A stretch of 64,000 nucleotides of DNA from Sphingobacterium sp. GVS05A (GTDB taxonomy: Bacteria > Bacteroidota > Bacteroidia > Sphingobacteriales > Sphingobacteriaceae): assembly GCF_019969845.1 (NCBI RefSeq), contig NZ_JAHXYR010000004.1:186001-250000 (forward strand), given 5' to 3'. The notes under the pieces are model-generated. The model was not told where the DNA came from. It was given only the letters and a program-made list of their open reading frames with translations, and ran no database searches. The translations under genes were made by a program, and so were the position numbers. This document shows, piece by piece, positions 42,607-52,544 of the stretch. Position 1 is the stretch's first letter. Each line of letters begins with the position of its first letter.

Positions 42607-43944
42607 TTAGTTTAAAGCAATATGAGGCTCGGGGCCTTTGCGAATAATTTTCAATACCAACATAAGGAACAACAATCCCAAAAGAATATAGAGTCCGACA
42701 AATCCCAGTAAAGTAAATAACGTATTACCAGAAGATACCGTGGGCGAAACCCCATCAACCATACGCATCAGGTTGTAGACCAACCAAGGTTGTCGTCCCA
42801 GTTCGGATGTATACCAACCTGCCGTATTGGCGATATAAGGAAAAGGGATCATAAACATAATGATCCACAGTAACCATTTGGTCTGATATAACTTATTTCG
42901 CCAAAGTAAGAAACTGCCCAATACCATGATTCCAATGAATATTGTACCTAAACCAACCATGATGTGATAGCTATAATAGAGGCCGGGGACATTCGTTGGA
43001 TGCAATGAGTCGTCAAACTCATTCAGGCCTTTTATTTCTGCATCCCAACGTTGATAGGTAAGGAAGCTTAAAACATTAGGCACTGCAATTTTATTGTCCA
43101 GTTTTTTGTTTTCCATATCAGGTTGGCCGATCAGGATAATTTCGGATCCTCCTTTTTCTGTTTTGAAGATACCCTCCATCGCTGCGAATGATGCCGGTTG
43201 ATATTTTACCACATTTTTGGCAGCTAGATCTCCTGTAGGAAATGCGAGCATGACAGATGAAATGGCACCAAATATTACACCGCTTTTAACGAATATCTTT
43301 CCAAATTTACTATGTCTATCGCTGAGGAGGTAGAAAGCACCTATGGAGGCAACAAAAAAAGAACTTGTAACCAGAGATCCAGCTTGATTGTGGAGATAAG
43401 AAGGCCATAACCATGGATTGCTAAATAAAGAACTGAAATTGTTCAGTACAAACTTGCCATTTTCGAGAATTTCATAACCGACAGGGTGCTGCATCCAGGA
43501 ATGGGTGGCAATAATTAAAAATCCACTGGCCCAAGATCCAATGAATACCATCAAACCGGAGAGAAAGTGTAGTTTGTGACCAAGTAATTTTTCTCCGAAG
43601 AGAAACATGCCCAAAAAAGAAGACTCTAGGAAAAATGAAAACATTCCCTCCATGGCCAAGGTCTGCCCAATGATTCCCCCTGTAAGCTCAGAGAATTTTG
43701 CCCAATTTGTGCCAAATTGAAATTCCATAGGTATCCCTGTCACAACACCCATGGTGAAATTCAGTGCAAAGATTTTCATCCAGAATTTTGATGCATTGTT
43801 GTAATCTTCATTGTGCGTTTGTAAAAATTTCCATTTGAAATAGACAATCATCAATGATAATCCCATAGTCAATTGGGGAAATAAATAGTGGAATGTGATT
43901 GTAAAGGCAAATTGAAGCCGATTGTAAAGAATCATGTCTTCCAT
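42607..43944 (-). CDS. cydA: Cytochrome bd oxidase subunit I
   Basis: This 445-residue protein has nine or so membrane segments and the CydA N-terminus with the haem b595 ligand His19 (TFHYLFPQLTMG). EFQFGTNWAKFSELTGGIIG and AMEGMFSFFLESSFLG hold the acidic residues of the proton and haem d path. A short quinol loop is indicated by the total length. It reduces oxygen to water with quinol as donor. It starts the cydAB operon and is divergent from a diheme cytochrome gene, so both could respond to oxygen or redox state. Confidence 0.95.
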   Translation of the reverse strand: MEDMILYNRLQFAFTITFHYLFPQLTMGLSLMIVYFKWKFLQTHNEDYNNASKFWMKIFALNFTMGVVTGIPMEFQFGTNWAKFSELTGGIIGQTLAMEGMFSFFLESSFLGMFLFGEKLLGHKLHFLSGLMVFIGSWASGFLIIATHSWMQHPVGYEILENGKFVLNNFSSLFSNPWLWPSYLHNQAGSLVTSSFFVASIGAFYLLSDRHSKFGKIFVKSGVIFGAISSVMLAFPTGDLAAKNVVKYQPASFAAMEGIFKTEKGGSEIILIGQPDMENKKLDNKIAVPNVLSFLTYQRWDAEIKGLNEFDDSLHPTNVPGLYYSYHIMVGLGTIFIGIMVLGSFLLWRNKLYQTKWLLWIIMFMIPFPYIANTAGWYTSELGRQPWLVYNLMRMVDGVSPTVSSGNTLFTLLGFVGLYILLGLLFLMLVLKIIRKGPEPHIALN

Positions 43945-44080
43945 GGATCCGATTTTTGGTTAATGACATTTAAATATAACTATTTTTTTGTCGTACCTAC
44001 CCTTCAAAGTGTTTTATTTTTTTGTCTTATCTTCGCCCCAACAACAGAAAATAGCGAAAGGGAAGGGGAGCACAAGAGGT

Positions 44081-45067
44081 ATGAAAAAAACGATAATTTT
44101 AATGGGTGTTTTGCTGATACCCATACTTTTTATTCTACTCAACAACAAGGACAGAGGTAAATTAGCGGCGGACAATGTCGTATTTAGGGATAAATTATCC
44201 GATTACGGATTGTTCAAAGGGAAAATAGCTGATCTTGTACCCAATGATCAAGGGGTTTCTTATGAGCTGGCTTCCACACTGTTTACAGATTATGCCGACA
44301 AAAAACGGGTTATTTTCCTGCCAAAAGGAAAGAAAATAGTGGCTTCTGATGATGGATTGCCAGATTTTCCGAATGGAACCATTATCGTCAAATCTTTTTT
44401 TTACCCAAAGAAAGACACTATACAAGCGTCTAAATTCGTACTGCTTGAAACACGTCTACTGATCAATAAAGAGGGGCAGTGGGATGCAGCAACCTATCAA
44501 TGGAATTCGACCCAAGATGAGGCCTTCTTATTAGCTGAGAATGCAGTTGTACCGGTTTCATTTTTAGATAATAAAGGCGTGAAACGACAGACAAATTATA
44601 TCATTCCTTCACGAACAGACTGTATTGCATGTCATCGTCAGGGAGATCGTATACTCCCGATAGGTCCCAAAGTCAAAAATTTAAATCGGGTCGTGCTGCG
44701 GGATCGTGACACAATTCAACAGTTAGCATATTTGAAAGATAAAGGTATAATAGATATTCCGCTATCGAGACAGCTAACTTCACTACCTAACTATGATGAC
44801 CTTAGTCAATCTACCGAGCACCGGGCAAGAGCTTATCTCGAGGTGAATTGCGCGCATTGTCATAATCCTAAGGGGACTGCTTATATGACTATGCTTGATC
44901 TCAGATTTGAAAGTCCGATAAACGAAACTGGGATTTGGCTCAAACAGGCAAAAATTATCGGACGAATGTCTGTACTAGGTGAGATGCATATGCCTCAAAA
45001 AGGAACTACTATACTTCATGAGGAAGGTGTAATACTAATCAAGGATTATCTTAAGTCCTTGAAATAA
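44081..45067 (+). CDS. Diheme c-type cytochrome, SO2930-like
   Basis: This 328-residue protein has an N-terminal membrane anchor or signal (MKKTIILMGVLLIPILFILL) and two haem-binding CXXCH sites: CIACH in RTDCIACHRQGD (near residue 187) and CAHCH in VNCAHCHNPKG (near 265). The middle contains IVKSFFYPKKD and LLETRLLINKEGQWDAATYQW, typical of the SO2930 family of diheme proteins. It is probably a periplasmic or membrane-attached electron carrier of unknown partner. ATG 44081 is chosen over 43988 because it opens onto the anchor and has AAGGGGAG upstream. It is divergent from cydAB. Confidence 0.82.
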   Translation: MKKTIILMGVLLIPILFILLNNKDRGKLAADNVVFRDKLSDYGLFKGKIADLVPNDQGVSYELASTLFTDYADKKRVIFLPKGKKIVASDDGLPDFPNGTIIVKSFFYPKKDTIQASKFVLLETRLLINKEGQWDAATYQWNSTQDEAFLLAENAVVPVSFLDNKGVKRQTNYIIPSRTDCIACHRQGDRILPIGPKVKNLNRVVLRDRDTIQQLAYLKDKGIIDIPLSRQLTSLPNYDDLSQSTEHRARAYLEVNCAHCHNPKGTAYMTMLDLRFESPINETGIWLKQAKIIGRMSVLGEMHMPQKGTTILHEEGVILIKDYLKSLK

Positions 45068-45196
45068 ATGAATTGTAAATTTTTTAAACTGTTGGTATTT
45101 AGGGTTTAAGGCCTGTGTTTTTTTTCTCTTAAATCGGATTTTGTATATGTTTTTAATAAAATCTATAGAATTAGTAGATTATATTGAAATATCTTT

Positions 45197-45271
45197 TATA
45201 TTTGTGATAGATAAATTTCCCTTATCTTTTCTCAAATAGACATTAGGGGAGGCGCTCGCTTCCCCTAATGT
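45197..45271 (+). promoter_or_regulatory. Sulfatase leader: -7 box and 11- to 12-bp hairpin
   Basis: TATATTTG (45197-45204) matches the -7 consensus, without a good -33 box. About 35 bases on, ACATTAGGGGA (45240-45250) pairs with TCCCCTAATGT (45261-45271), a strong GC-rich stem without a U-tract. It precedes the sulfatase ATG by 90 bases and could either protect the mRNA or attenuate it; it could also be a terminator for the cytochrome gene. Confidence 0.5.
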
Positions 45272-45361
45272 CTTCAAAATAGAAACAAGTTTTCGATTGG
45301 CGTTGGCACTTGTTGGTATTTTCTTATATTGCGATAGTGTTTCCAATTAAATAATGCTATC

Positions 45362-46726
45362 ATGATGCGGTATACCAAACTTTTCATGGCAATGGCCATG
45401 TTTCTCTTCGTTACATTTGTTAATGCTCAAAATAAGAAGCCTAATATAATCCTGATTCTTACAGATGATTTAGGGTACAGTGACCTCGGCTGTTATGGCA
45501 GTCCAAATATTTCAACCCCTTTTTTGGATTCGATCGCCAGTAAAGGTGTGCGGGCAACAAACTTTATGGTATCAACGCCCTCTTGTACCCCCTCACGGGC
45601 ATCTTTGCTGACCGGGCGCTATGCTTCCCGCTATAATCTACCTGCCCCAATCGGTCCCGGATCAAATCTCGGATTACCGGATGAGGAAGAAACTATTGCG
45701 GAGCTACTAAAAAAAGTAGGATATCGTACGGGGCTGATCGGTAAGTGGCATCTTGGTGATAAACAAGCTTATCATCATCCAAATAAACAAGGATTCGATT
45801 TTTTCTATGGAATGCTGTATAGTCATGACTATCGTGACCCTTACGTAAAAACGGATTCTGTGATTAAAATTTTTAGAAATAGAAAACCAGAGGTTGTAGC
45901 ACCTGATGATTCGGATTTAAGTGCCTTATACCATAAGGAAACAGTTGATTTTATAGAAAATCAGGATAAAGATCATCCATTCTTTTTATATTATGCACAC
46001 AATTTCCCACATCTTCCATTGGCTTTTGCGAACAAAAAGAATAAGTTTGCCGATCAACAGAATGCAGGCCCATTAGGAGCGGTGATGCGTGAGCTGGATC
46101 ATAACTTTGCCGAACTTTGGAAGACAGTTGAGAAAAAAGGATTGGCAGATAATACTATTCTGATTTTCTCAAGTGACAACGGCCCGTGGATTGCCTATCC
46201 TTCACGGATGTCAGATGACCATGCAACTAAAAATTGGCATGTGGGTACTGCTGGAGTATTTAAGGGGTCAAAAGCCGAAACGACCGAGGGTGGAGTACGT
46301 GTTCCATTTATTGTATACGGAAAAGGATATGCGCAAGAAGGTAAGGTAATTAGACAGGCGATCAGCAACTTAGATGTGTTACCGACAATAGCCAAATGGA
46401 CAGGAGCTCCTCTTCCAAAAAAATCCATCGATGGCCAGGTAATAGATGATTTATTGAGTGGTAAAACAGAAGATTTAAAGGCTGTACATCGACCTATATT
46501 TTTAGTAAACTATGGTCACGTTGAAGCTGTTCGATCAGGTGACTGGAAATATAGACGAGTACCGGCGGGTGTCAACCAGATATCGGGAAAACCCTATGAC
46601 GCGGTAGAGGAACTGCATAATATTGCTTGGGATCCAAGTGAGCGAACCAATATCTTAGCGGATTATCCCGAGAAAGCAGCGGAATTACGTTTACTGTTTG
46701 AAAACTTCGATGGGAATATGAAATAA
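45362..46726 (+). CDS. Sulfatase, S1 type (formylglycine-dependent), exported
   Basis: This 454-residue protein has a signal peptide (residues 1-22), the metal site [11 protein letters not shown] (Asp35, Asp36), the formylglycine motif CTPSR with Cys75 in [13 protein letters not shown], and later the DNG motif (SSDNGPW). Sulfatases of this family hydrolyse sulfate esters of carbohydrates; Cys75 must be converted to formylglycine by an anaerobic or aerobic maturase, which is not seen in the window. The Cys-type motif means anSME or FGE is required. It lies beside a glycan locus but its substrate is unknown. Confidence 0.94.
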   Translation: MMRYTKLFMAMAMFLFVTFVNAQNKKPNIILILTDDLGYSDLGCYGSPNISTPFLDSIASKGVRATNFMVSTPSCTPSRASLLTGRYASRYNLPAPIGPGSNLGLPDEEETIAELLKKVGYRTGLIGKWHLGDKQAYHHPNKQGFDFFYGMLYSHDYRDPYVKTDSVIKIFRNRKPEVVAPDDSDLSALYHKETVDFIENQDKDHPFFLYYAHNFPHLPLAFANKKNKFADQQNAGPLGAVMRELDHNFAELWKTVEKKGLADNTILIFSSDNGPWIAYPSRMSDDHATKNWHVGTAGVFKGSKAETTEGGVRVPFIVYGKGYAQEGKVIRQAISNLDVLPTIAKWTGAPLPKKSIDGQVIDDLLSGKTEDLKAVHRPIFLVNYGHVEAVRSGDWKYRRVPAGVNQISGKPYDAVEELHNIAWDPSERTNILADYPEKAAELRLLFENFDGNMK

Positions 46727-46877
46727 CAACGAGATTAGGGGATATACGTTAACAGTACTCATTCCTCTGTAAGGAATATTGGATCTATTTTTGAAATCGT
46801 CCTATTTGTTTTATTGGGTTGTTTACAGATGCTGGTACTTAACTTCTGACCAAGTTAACACCATCTTTGCCTGTAAA

Positions 46878-46988
46878 CCCCTATTAACAGGTACTTTATA
46901 TGGTTTTAACAGGGGGTTAATAGGGATTTAGCCCTGCTATACCCCTGTTAACCCCCTGTAATATCCCTGCTAATCCCCTATTAATATC
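46878..46988. repeat. Degenerate iterated CCCCTRTTAA-type repeat with inverted copies
   Basis: This non-coding stretch between convergent sulfatase and GH3 genes contains the unit CCCCTATTAACAGG, an inverted block TTAACAGGGGGTTAATAGGG (46906-46925), and its complement with two mismatches at about 46942-46961, followed by two or three more units (CCCTGCTAAT, CCCCTATTAATA) at 10-12 bp spacing. It can fold into one large hairpin or several. It may be a terminator-like barrier, protein-binding array or slippage product. Confidence 0.65.
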
Positions 46989-47092
46989 GAAACTGGTATT
47001 AATCAATAGTTAATTTGCGCCTCAACCGCTAAGCAGACAAGTAAAAGCTGTCTAAAAAATAACGTAAGTCCCTGATAAGTGGGTAGTCTACT

Positions 47093-49369
47093 TTAAAGCA
47101 GCTTAAAATCCTTCTCCTTTACATCACGGCTATTGGGGCCGATGTAAACTTTGAAATCTCCCGGTTCGGCTACATAGTTTAGATTGTTATCAAAGAATTT
47201 GAGGTCTTTTACTCGAATCTCAAACTTAACAGTCTTCGTTTCACCTTTCTTTAAAAATATTTTTTGAAATCCTTTCAGTTCTTTTACGGGACGGGTGACT
47301 GAGCCGACCAAATCCTGGATATATAATTGAACAGTTTCTTCGGCGTCATAATGACCTGTATTGCTAATAGTAATACGCGCTTGAATATTACTGCTGCTGT
47401 CCAAAGTGTTTTTATCTAGATGAATCTCACCATAGGTAAAGCTCGTGTAGCTCAATCCATAACCGAAAGGGTAGAGTGGGGAGTTGCTTACATCTAAATA
47501 ATTCGATTTAAATTTTTCAAAATCCCCAGAATTACCATAAGGTCTTCCGGTGTTTTTGTGTGCATAATAGATAGGGATCTGTCCAACATTACGCGGAAAA
47601 GTTGCTGTAATCTTTCCCGAAGGGACAACATCTCCAAACAATACGTCTGCAACAGCCTTTCCAGTTTCTGAGCCCCCAAACCAAACATTTAATATAGCAG
47701 GAACATGTGCATCTTCCCAGGTAAGGGTGAGTGGTCTACCAGTAAATAGTACGAGTACAACTGGTTTTCCTGTTGACAACAATGCTTTTAAAAGGTTTTT
47801 CTGATTGGCGGGAATATCCAATTCAGAGCGGCTTGAACTTTCACCAGACATTTCCGAGGATTCTCCAAGTGCAGCAACAACGACATCGGATTGTTGCGCG
47901 ATTTTCACCGCTTCTGCAATAATTTCATCTTCTTTTCGGGGATCCCTAGTTATCGTACGACCAAACATTGTCGCATGCTTTTGGTAGGTAGGATCTTCCA
48001 GTAGATTACTTCCCAGGTGTGTGAGAATATTTACTTTGTCACCCAATACTGCTTTCATGCCCTCTACCAAAGATGCCGTTTTCTCCAATTCTGCACTCAC
48101 ACTCCAGGTCCCCGGCATATTGGCGCCTGAGTTGGCCAGTGGGCCAATCACAGCGATCGTACCTGTTTTTTTTAATGGGAGCGTCTGATTTTCATTTTTC
48201 AGTAAAACAAATGATTTAGTCGCAATTTCTCTTGCTTTGGCATGATTAGTTGCGGAACCGATTACCGTTTTCGCACGCTGCTCATTGCAATAACGATAAG
48301 GATCTTCGAATAATCCCAGTTTATACTTCGCTTCCAGTACAAATCGACAAGCTCTATCAATATCAGTGATTTTAACTTTACCTTCATCAAGTGATTTTTT
48401 CAACGTGGTGAGAAAACCTTCGCCCACCATATCCATGTCAATTCCGGCATTTAAGCTTAAAGCCGAAACTTGTTGCAGATCTCCAAGTCCATGCGCTGTT
48501 AGTTCGTTAACAGCGGTATAGTCGGTTACAACCAGACCTTTAAAACCCCATTGCTTGCGTAATACATCGGTCATCAACCATTTATTGGCCGAAGCAGGAA
48601 CCCCATTAATGTCGTTGAAAGAAGTCATAATACTTCCAGCGCCAGCATCTATGGCCGCTTTGTAGGGCGGTAGATATTCATTGTACATACGATGGAGACT
48701 CATGTCTGTGCTATTGTAGTCCCGGCCACCCTCTGCTGCGCCGTATAACGCAAAATGTTTGACACAGGCCATCATCGTGTTGTATGCCGCTAAATTATCC
48801 CCTTGGAAGCCATGGACGATGGCCTCAGCGACTTTTGAACTTAGGTAAGTATCTTCACCCGCACCCTCAGAAATACGTCCCCATCTTGGATCTCTCGAAA
48901 TATCAACCATCGGCGAAAACGCCCAGTTAATACCATCAGCAGTAGCTTCTTCGGCGGCAATACGGGCGGACTGCTGAATTAACCCCATGTCCCATGTCGC
49001 TGCAAGCCCCAATGGAATAGGGAAAACAGTACGATAGCCATGTATTACATCCATACCGAAGATAATTGGAATCTTAAGTCTGGACTGTTTGATTGCAATT
49101 TCTTGGGTTTTGCGAATCTTGGATGGTGTACTCATACTAAAGATACCACCAATCTGACCATTTCGTATTTTGGCTTCCACATCCGTGGAAACCGTAGTTC
49201 CCGTTGTCGCCTCCCCGCCGGTGACTAGATTCAGCTGTCCGATCTTTTCTTCGATGGTCATTTTGGCCATAAGTTGGTCAATAAACTGATCCATTTTTTG
49301 ATTCGATTGTGCCGGACTGGCATGCCAAGCTAAAAATGCAAGGAGGAATGTTCCTACTACTTTTTTCAT
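47093..49369 (-). CDS. bglX: GH3 beta-glucosidase, BglX-like, exported
   Basis: This 758-residue protein has a signal peptide (MKKVVGTFLLAFLAWHASPAQ), the GH3 N-terminal barrel (with HGYRTVFPIPLGLAATWD and KHFALYGAAEGGRDYN), the nucleophile Asp in LVVTDYTAVNEL near residue 300, and the C-terminal domain with the acid/base candidate Glu in LGESSEMSGESSSRSE. A fibronectin-III-like domain closes it (VQLYIQDLVGSVTRPVKELKGFQK). It releases glucose from beta-glucans or oligosaccharides in the periplasm. I chose ATG 49369 over 49453 because it opens onto the signal peptide. With the glucoamylase-family enzyme next to it, beta-1,2-glucan is the probable substrate. Confidence 0.92.
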   Translation of the reverse strand: MKKVVGTFLLAFLAWHASPAQSNQKMDQFIDQLMAKMTIEEKIGQLNLVTGGEATTGTTVSTDVEAKIRNGQIGGIFSMSTPSKIRKTQEIAIKQSRLKIPIIFGMDVIHGYRTVFPIPLGLAATWDMGLIQQSARIAAEEATADGINWAFSPMVDISRDPRWGRISEGAGEDTYLSSKVAEAIVHGFQGDNLAAYNTMMACVKHFALYGAAEGGRDYNSTDMSLHRMYNEYLPPYKAAIDAGAGSIMTSFNDINGVPASANKWLMTDVLRKQWGFKGLVVTDYTAVNELTAHGLGDLQQVSALSLNAGIDMDMVGEGFLTTLKKSLDEGKVKITDIDRACRFVLEAKYKLGLFEDPYRYCNEQRAKTVIGSATNHAKAREIATKSFVLLKNENQTLPLKKTGTIAVIGPLANSGANMPGTWSVSAELEKTASLVEGMKAVLGDKVNILTHLGSNLLEDPTYQKHATMFGRTITRDPRKEDEIIAEAVKIAQQSDVVVAALGESSEMSGESSSRSELDIPANQKNLLKALLSTGKPVVLVLFTGRPLTLTWEDAHVPAILNVWFGGSETGKAVADVLFGDVVPSGKITATFPRNVGQIPIYYAHKNTGRPYGNSGDFEKFKSNYLDVSNSPLYPFGYGLSYTSFTYGEIHLDKNTLDSSSNIQARITISNTGHYDAEETVQLYIQDLVGSVTRPVKELKGFQKIFLKKGETKTVKFEIRVKDLKFFDNNLNYVAEPGDFKVYIGPNSRDVKEKDFKLL

Positions 49370-49627
49370 AGTATTAATTTCTTTTATATATGTACGGACT
49401 CTTGCTATGAGTGTGCTCAGCAGATCCGATTTTGATGATGATTGAGGTTTCAATAGATAACAATTACAGTGAATATCTATATTATTTACAGCTCATTTTC
49501 ATCTGTTTTTGTTATTTATAAAATAGGCTTGATAATCAGTTCAAGCGTGTTGTTGACGATTTTATATTTTCGTGGATGGAACCATTTTCAACGTGTGACG
49601 GATTAAAAATGATTCCGGAATTTACCA

Positions 49628-51013
49628 CTACTTTAAATAAGGACTTGTAAAACCAAGTTTTTTCAATCCTTGTTGAATCTCTGGTGCTTGCATGAATAAG
49701 TCCCAGATTTTTCCTGTTCTATAGTTCTCGATCATGACAATGATCGGTCCTTGATCTATCGCTAGATAGCGTTGCGGGAACCAATTGGCAGTTTCACTAT
49801 AGGCATCATAATAGCCATATTTACCCCAAACTTTGGCTCCCAGTTGTCTATTCAGATATTGTGCAAATTGAATACTTTCATTTGGCGAGTAGGGCATAGA
49901 AGATAATGCTGCTGTGGGTGAGATTACTCCTGAGTCATTGTCCGGATGATGTGCATCGTATCCCTTGATTGAATAACTAGCTGTCCAGCCCCAACCTTTG
50001 TCTACACCATAACCTTTATAGCCTTTGGGGTTTTGCCCAGCATAAGCCAAGTTTATTTTGACATGATTCCGTGTCGCTTCCCAATAATCAGCATACTGAT
50101 CTTTAAGTCCTTTCGGACTTAAACCCAAGTAAGAATAATGTTCCCAAAACAAAGGGCCTACTTCGCCTTCTTTGGCATTGTGTTTAAGTACTAATGGGAT
50201 ATCATATATTTTAGCAGTGCTTTTAATCCCTCCAGATCTAGCCCATCCTTCATGATATACACTCGGTGCGATAGGGTGAGAGGGGGAAGAGGCAGCTAAA
50301 ACATAAGTGATTAGACATTCATCGTAGCCCTTGATCGGATGGTTCTGCTGAAAATTAAATTTTGGACTCCAATGCCAATAAAGTACATTTTGTCCATTTG
50401 TATAATGATTCCAGTCTATTTCTTTCCAAAGCTTATCGGCTTTTAGGGCGACTACTTTGGCGGCATCGCTTTTATCTTTCAGATACTCACGAACAGTGAT
50501 GAGACCTTGTGCTAAAAAAGCTGTTTCAACAATATCTCCACCATTGTCTTTTTCGCTGAAAGGTTTGGCTGTGCCTAATTCTCCGTCATACCAATGTGCC
50601 CATGCACCACGAAATCGTTCTATTTTGGCGAGATAATCCATAATGTGGTTGAGCTTTTGCGTACCTTGGTCCGCGGTGATAAATCCGCGTTCCATGGCGA
50701 CGATCATACCCATTAGACCAAAACCACTTCCACCGATGGTCACCACATTACGATCATTCTCGGGGTAGACACCATCCATATGAATGCGTTCGCGGGCTAG
50801 CCCCGATGTTGGCTCGGCACCTTCCCAAAAATATTGAAAGGTTTGTTGCTGAATATTCGTCAATAGGGAGTCTTCATTTACTTTATTTTGACCTATAGAA
50901 TCCTTTGAGGACGGATCCCCGGATCCGTTGGTAGAGGTATTTTGGCATGAACTGCTGAGAAGAAGGGCCAAAGCAATACCAGTAAGGCTCAGATATGCTA
51001 TTCGTTTTCTCAT
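49628..51013 (-). CDS. Glucoamylase-family (GH144-like) endo-beta-1,2-glucanase candidate, lipoprotein
   Basis: This 461-residue lipoprotein (lipobox LLLSSSCQN, Cys23) has an (alpha/alpha)6-type fold with FQYFWEGAEPTSGLARERIH near the start and ATRNHVKINLAYAGQNPKGY and DAYSETANWFPQRYLAIDQG near the end. This layout matches the glucoamylase-like family (PF10091), which contains GH144 endo-beta-1,2-glucanase of Chitinophaga pinensis. It probably cuts long beta-1,2-glucan chains into oligosaccharides at the cell surface. It lies between GH3 and susD on the minus strand, and a terminator after susD lies just upstream of its start. GH144 identity is an inference from similarity and context. Confidence 0.85.
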   Translation of the reverse strand: MRKRIAYLSLTGIALALLLSSSCQNTSTNGSGDPSSKDSIGQNKVNEDSLLTNIQQQTFQYFWEGAEPTSGLARERIHMDGVYPENDRNVVTIGGSGFGLMGMIVAMERGFITADQGTQKLNHIMDYLAKIERFRGAWAHWYDGELGTAKPFSEKDNGGDIVETAFLAQGLITVREYLKDKSDAAKVVALKADKLWKEIDWNHYTNGQNVLYWHWSPKFNFQQNHPIKGYDECLITYVLAASSPSHPIAPSVYHEGWARSGGIKSTAKIYDIPLVLKHNAKEGEVGPLFWEHYSYLGLSPKGLKDQYADYWEATRNHVKINLAYAGQNPKGYKGYGVDKGWGWTASYSIKGYDAHHPDNDSGVISPTAALSSMPYSPNESIQFAQYLNRQLGAKVWGKYGYYDAYSETANWFPQRYLAIDQGPIIVMIENYRTGKIWDLFMQAPEIQQGLKKLGFTSPYLK

Positions 51014-51035
51014 GGATAAAATATTTTTTAAGAAT

Positions 51036-51073
51036 CTTGAAAAATGTCCAAACGACTTGCAGGTCGCTTGGAC
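51036..51073 (-). terminator. Intrinsic terminator/attenuator between susD and the glucanase gene
   Basis: On the minus strand GTCCAAGCGAC (51073-51063) pairs with GTCGTTTGGAC (51056-51046) with one G-U pair and a 6-nt loop, followed by ATTTTTC. It lies 20 bases after the susD stop and 33 bases before the glucanase start. Confidence 0.7.
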
Positions 51074-51092
51074 GGTTTATATTTTGTATGTA

Positions 51093-52523
51093 CTACCAAC
51101 CTGGATTTTGTGGCATTTCTGGAGTCTGAATACGTTGGTCTTCCGGAATTGGAAAGAGCAGCATTTTATCCTGAAACGTTTTTCCATTCGCAGCCATAGC
51201 TGTTTTTGCTTGTTTAGTACGAACAAGATCAAACCAGCGGTCGTGTTCAAAGGCTAGTTCGAGACGTCTCTCTTTCCAGATCAATTGACGAAGTTGAGCT
51301 TGGTCTGTGGTTGTTATATTTGACAATTTTACACGTGTACGTATAGCATTTAAGGCACTCAGTGATTCGTTGCTATTACCTAATTCGTTGGAAGCTTCCG
51401 CTAATATTAAGTAAATTTCACCTAAGCGAAGATAGCGGACATTTTTGTCCGTGTATTCGGCACCACCATTTGCGGATGAATATGCCTTCATATTATACAT
51501 AGGGTTTTCGACGCCGTTGTCAATTACTCGTCCGTCATAAAGAGTAGAATTTCTAAAGATGATAGTGGCATCGCGACGGATATTATCTTTTTCAGCGTTG
51601 AAAGCATCTAATAAATTTTGACTAGGTGTATTAAACCCCCAACCAAGCCTGACAAGCCCTCCGCGGGGAGCTTGTACTTGGCTATATTGCTTAACCCCAA
51701 GGGCAATTGAGGTTCCTCGAGCCTGCCATTCAAACAATGATTCTGGACCATTCTCACCTTCCAGTCTCCAAATTTTTGCATAATCAGTCTCTAAACTGTA
51801 GCCACCCGAGCTGATCACTGTTTTTGCTAGATCGGCAGCCTGTTGCCATTTACTTTGATATAAATAAACTTTTGCCAACAGACCTTGGGCGGCCCCTTTG
51901 GTTGCACGTCCTAAATCTTTGGCAGCATATGCAGATTTTAGAGGTAGGTTGTCAATAGCAAATTGAAGATCAGCTTCGATATAGGCATAAACCGCAGATG
52001 CTGGCTCTCTTTTGATAAGATCGCGATCTTGAATTGGAACATCTCCCCAGCCACGTACAAGGTAGAAGTAATTTAATGCACGTAGAAAACGTGCTTCACC
52101 AATTAATCTATTTTTGTAAGCTACATCGGTCAAACCAAATTTTTCGGTATAGTCTATTGCTTGCGTAGCTCGTCCTATTGACTTATACCAACGAGACCAC
52201 ATAGATTTAATCGAACCTGTTGTAGTTGTATAGGTCAGATTGTCCAGATCTGCTTTGTCCCCACCATTGTCTGTCGCAGAACTTCCTTTATCCGCATTAT
52301 CAGAAATCATATCGGTGATGCCGATATAAGAAAAAGAGTAGTCCCAGTCTGTAAACATGCCATAGACTCCATTAATAAATTGTTCTGGAGTAAATACCTG
52401 CTCACTATCATTTGCTTCAACCCTTTCACGCGAAGGAACATCTAAAAAATTACTGTCTTTACATCCTTGCATAACTACGCCGGTTGTTGCAAGGAGTACT
52501 ATATAGAGTTTATTTATTTTCAT
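51093..52523 (-). CDS. SusD/RagB family nutrient-binding lipoprotein
   Basis: This 476-residue lipoprotein (lipobox VVMQGCKD, Cys21) has the SusD fold: EARFLRALNYFYLVRGWGDV near residue 145, a TPR segment AAQGLLAKVYLYQSKWQQAA and the closing LAFEHDRWFDLVRTKQAK and FPIPEDQRIQTPEMPQNPGW. It is the cap of the SusC channel encoded 21 bases upstream and binds the glycan at the outer face of the outer membrane. By context the ligand is a beta-glucan, probably beta-1,2-linked. A terminator follows it, so the downstream enzymes may be made at lower level. Confidence 0.95.
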   Translation of the reverse strand: MKINKLYIVLLATTGVVMQGCKDSNFLDVPSRERVEANDSEQVFTPEQFINGVYGMFTDWDYSFSYIGITDMISDNADKGSSATDNGGDKADLDNLTYTTTTGSIKSMWSRWYKSIGRATQAIDYTEKFGLTDVAYKNRLIGEARFLRALNYFYLVRGWGDVPIQDRDLIKREPASAVYAYIEADLQFAIDNLPLKSAYAAKDLGRATKGAAQGLLAKVYLYQSKWQQAADLAKTVISSGGYSLETDYAKIWRLEGENGPESLFEWQARGTSIALGVKQYSQVQAPRGGLVRLGWGFNTPSQNLLDAFNAEKDNIRRDATIIFRNSTLYDGRVIDNGVENPMYNMKAYSSANGGAEYTDKNVRYLRLGEIYLILAEASNELGNSNESLSALNAIRTRVKLSNITTTDQAQLRQLIWKERRLELAFEHDRWFDLVRTKQAKTAMAANGKTFQDKMLLFPIPEDQRIQTPEMPQNPGW

Positions 52524-52544
52524 TGTTAGTAAGATTTAATAATG

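Noticed and set aside
43988-44080. Longer N-terminus for the diheme cytochrome (start at 43988)
   Set aside because: The anchor begins at 44081, and the extra sequence is the divergent promoter region.
49370-49453. Longer N-terminus for the GH3 enzyme (start at 49453)
   Set aside because: The extra 28 residues precede a normal signal peptide and match nothing in the family.
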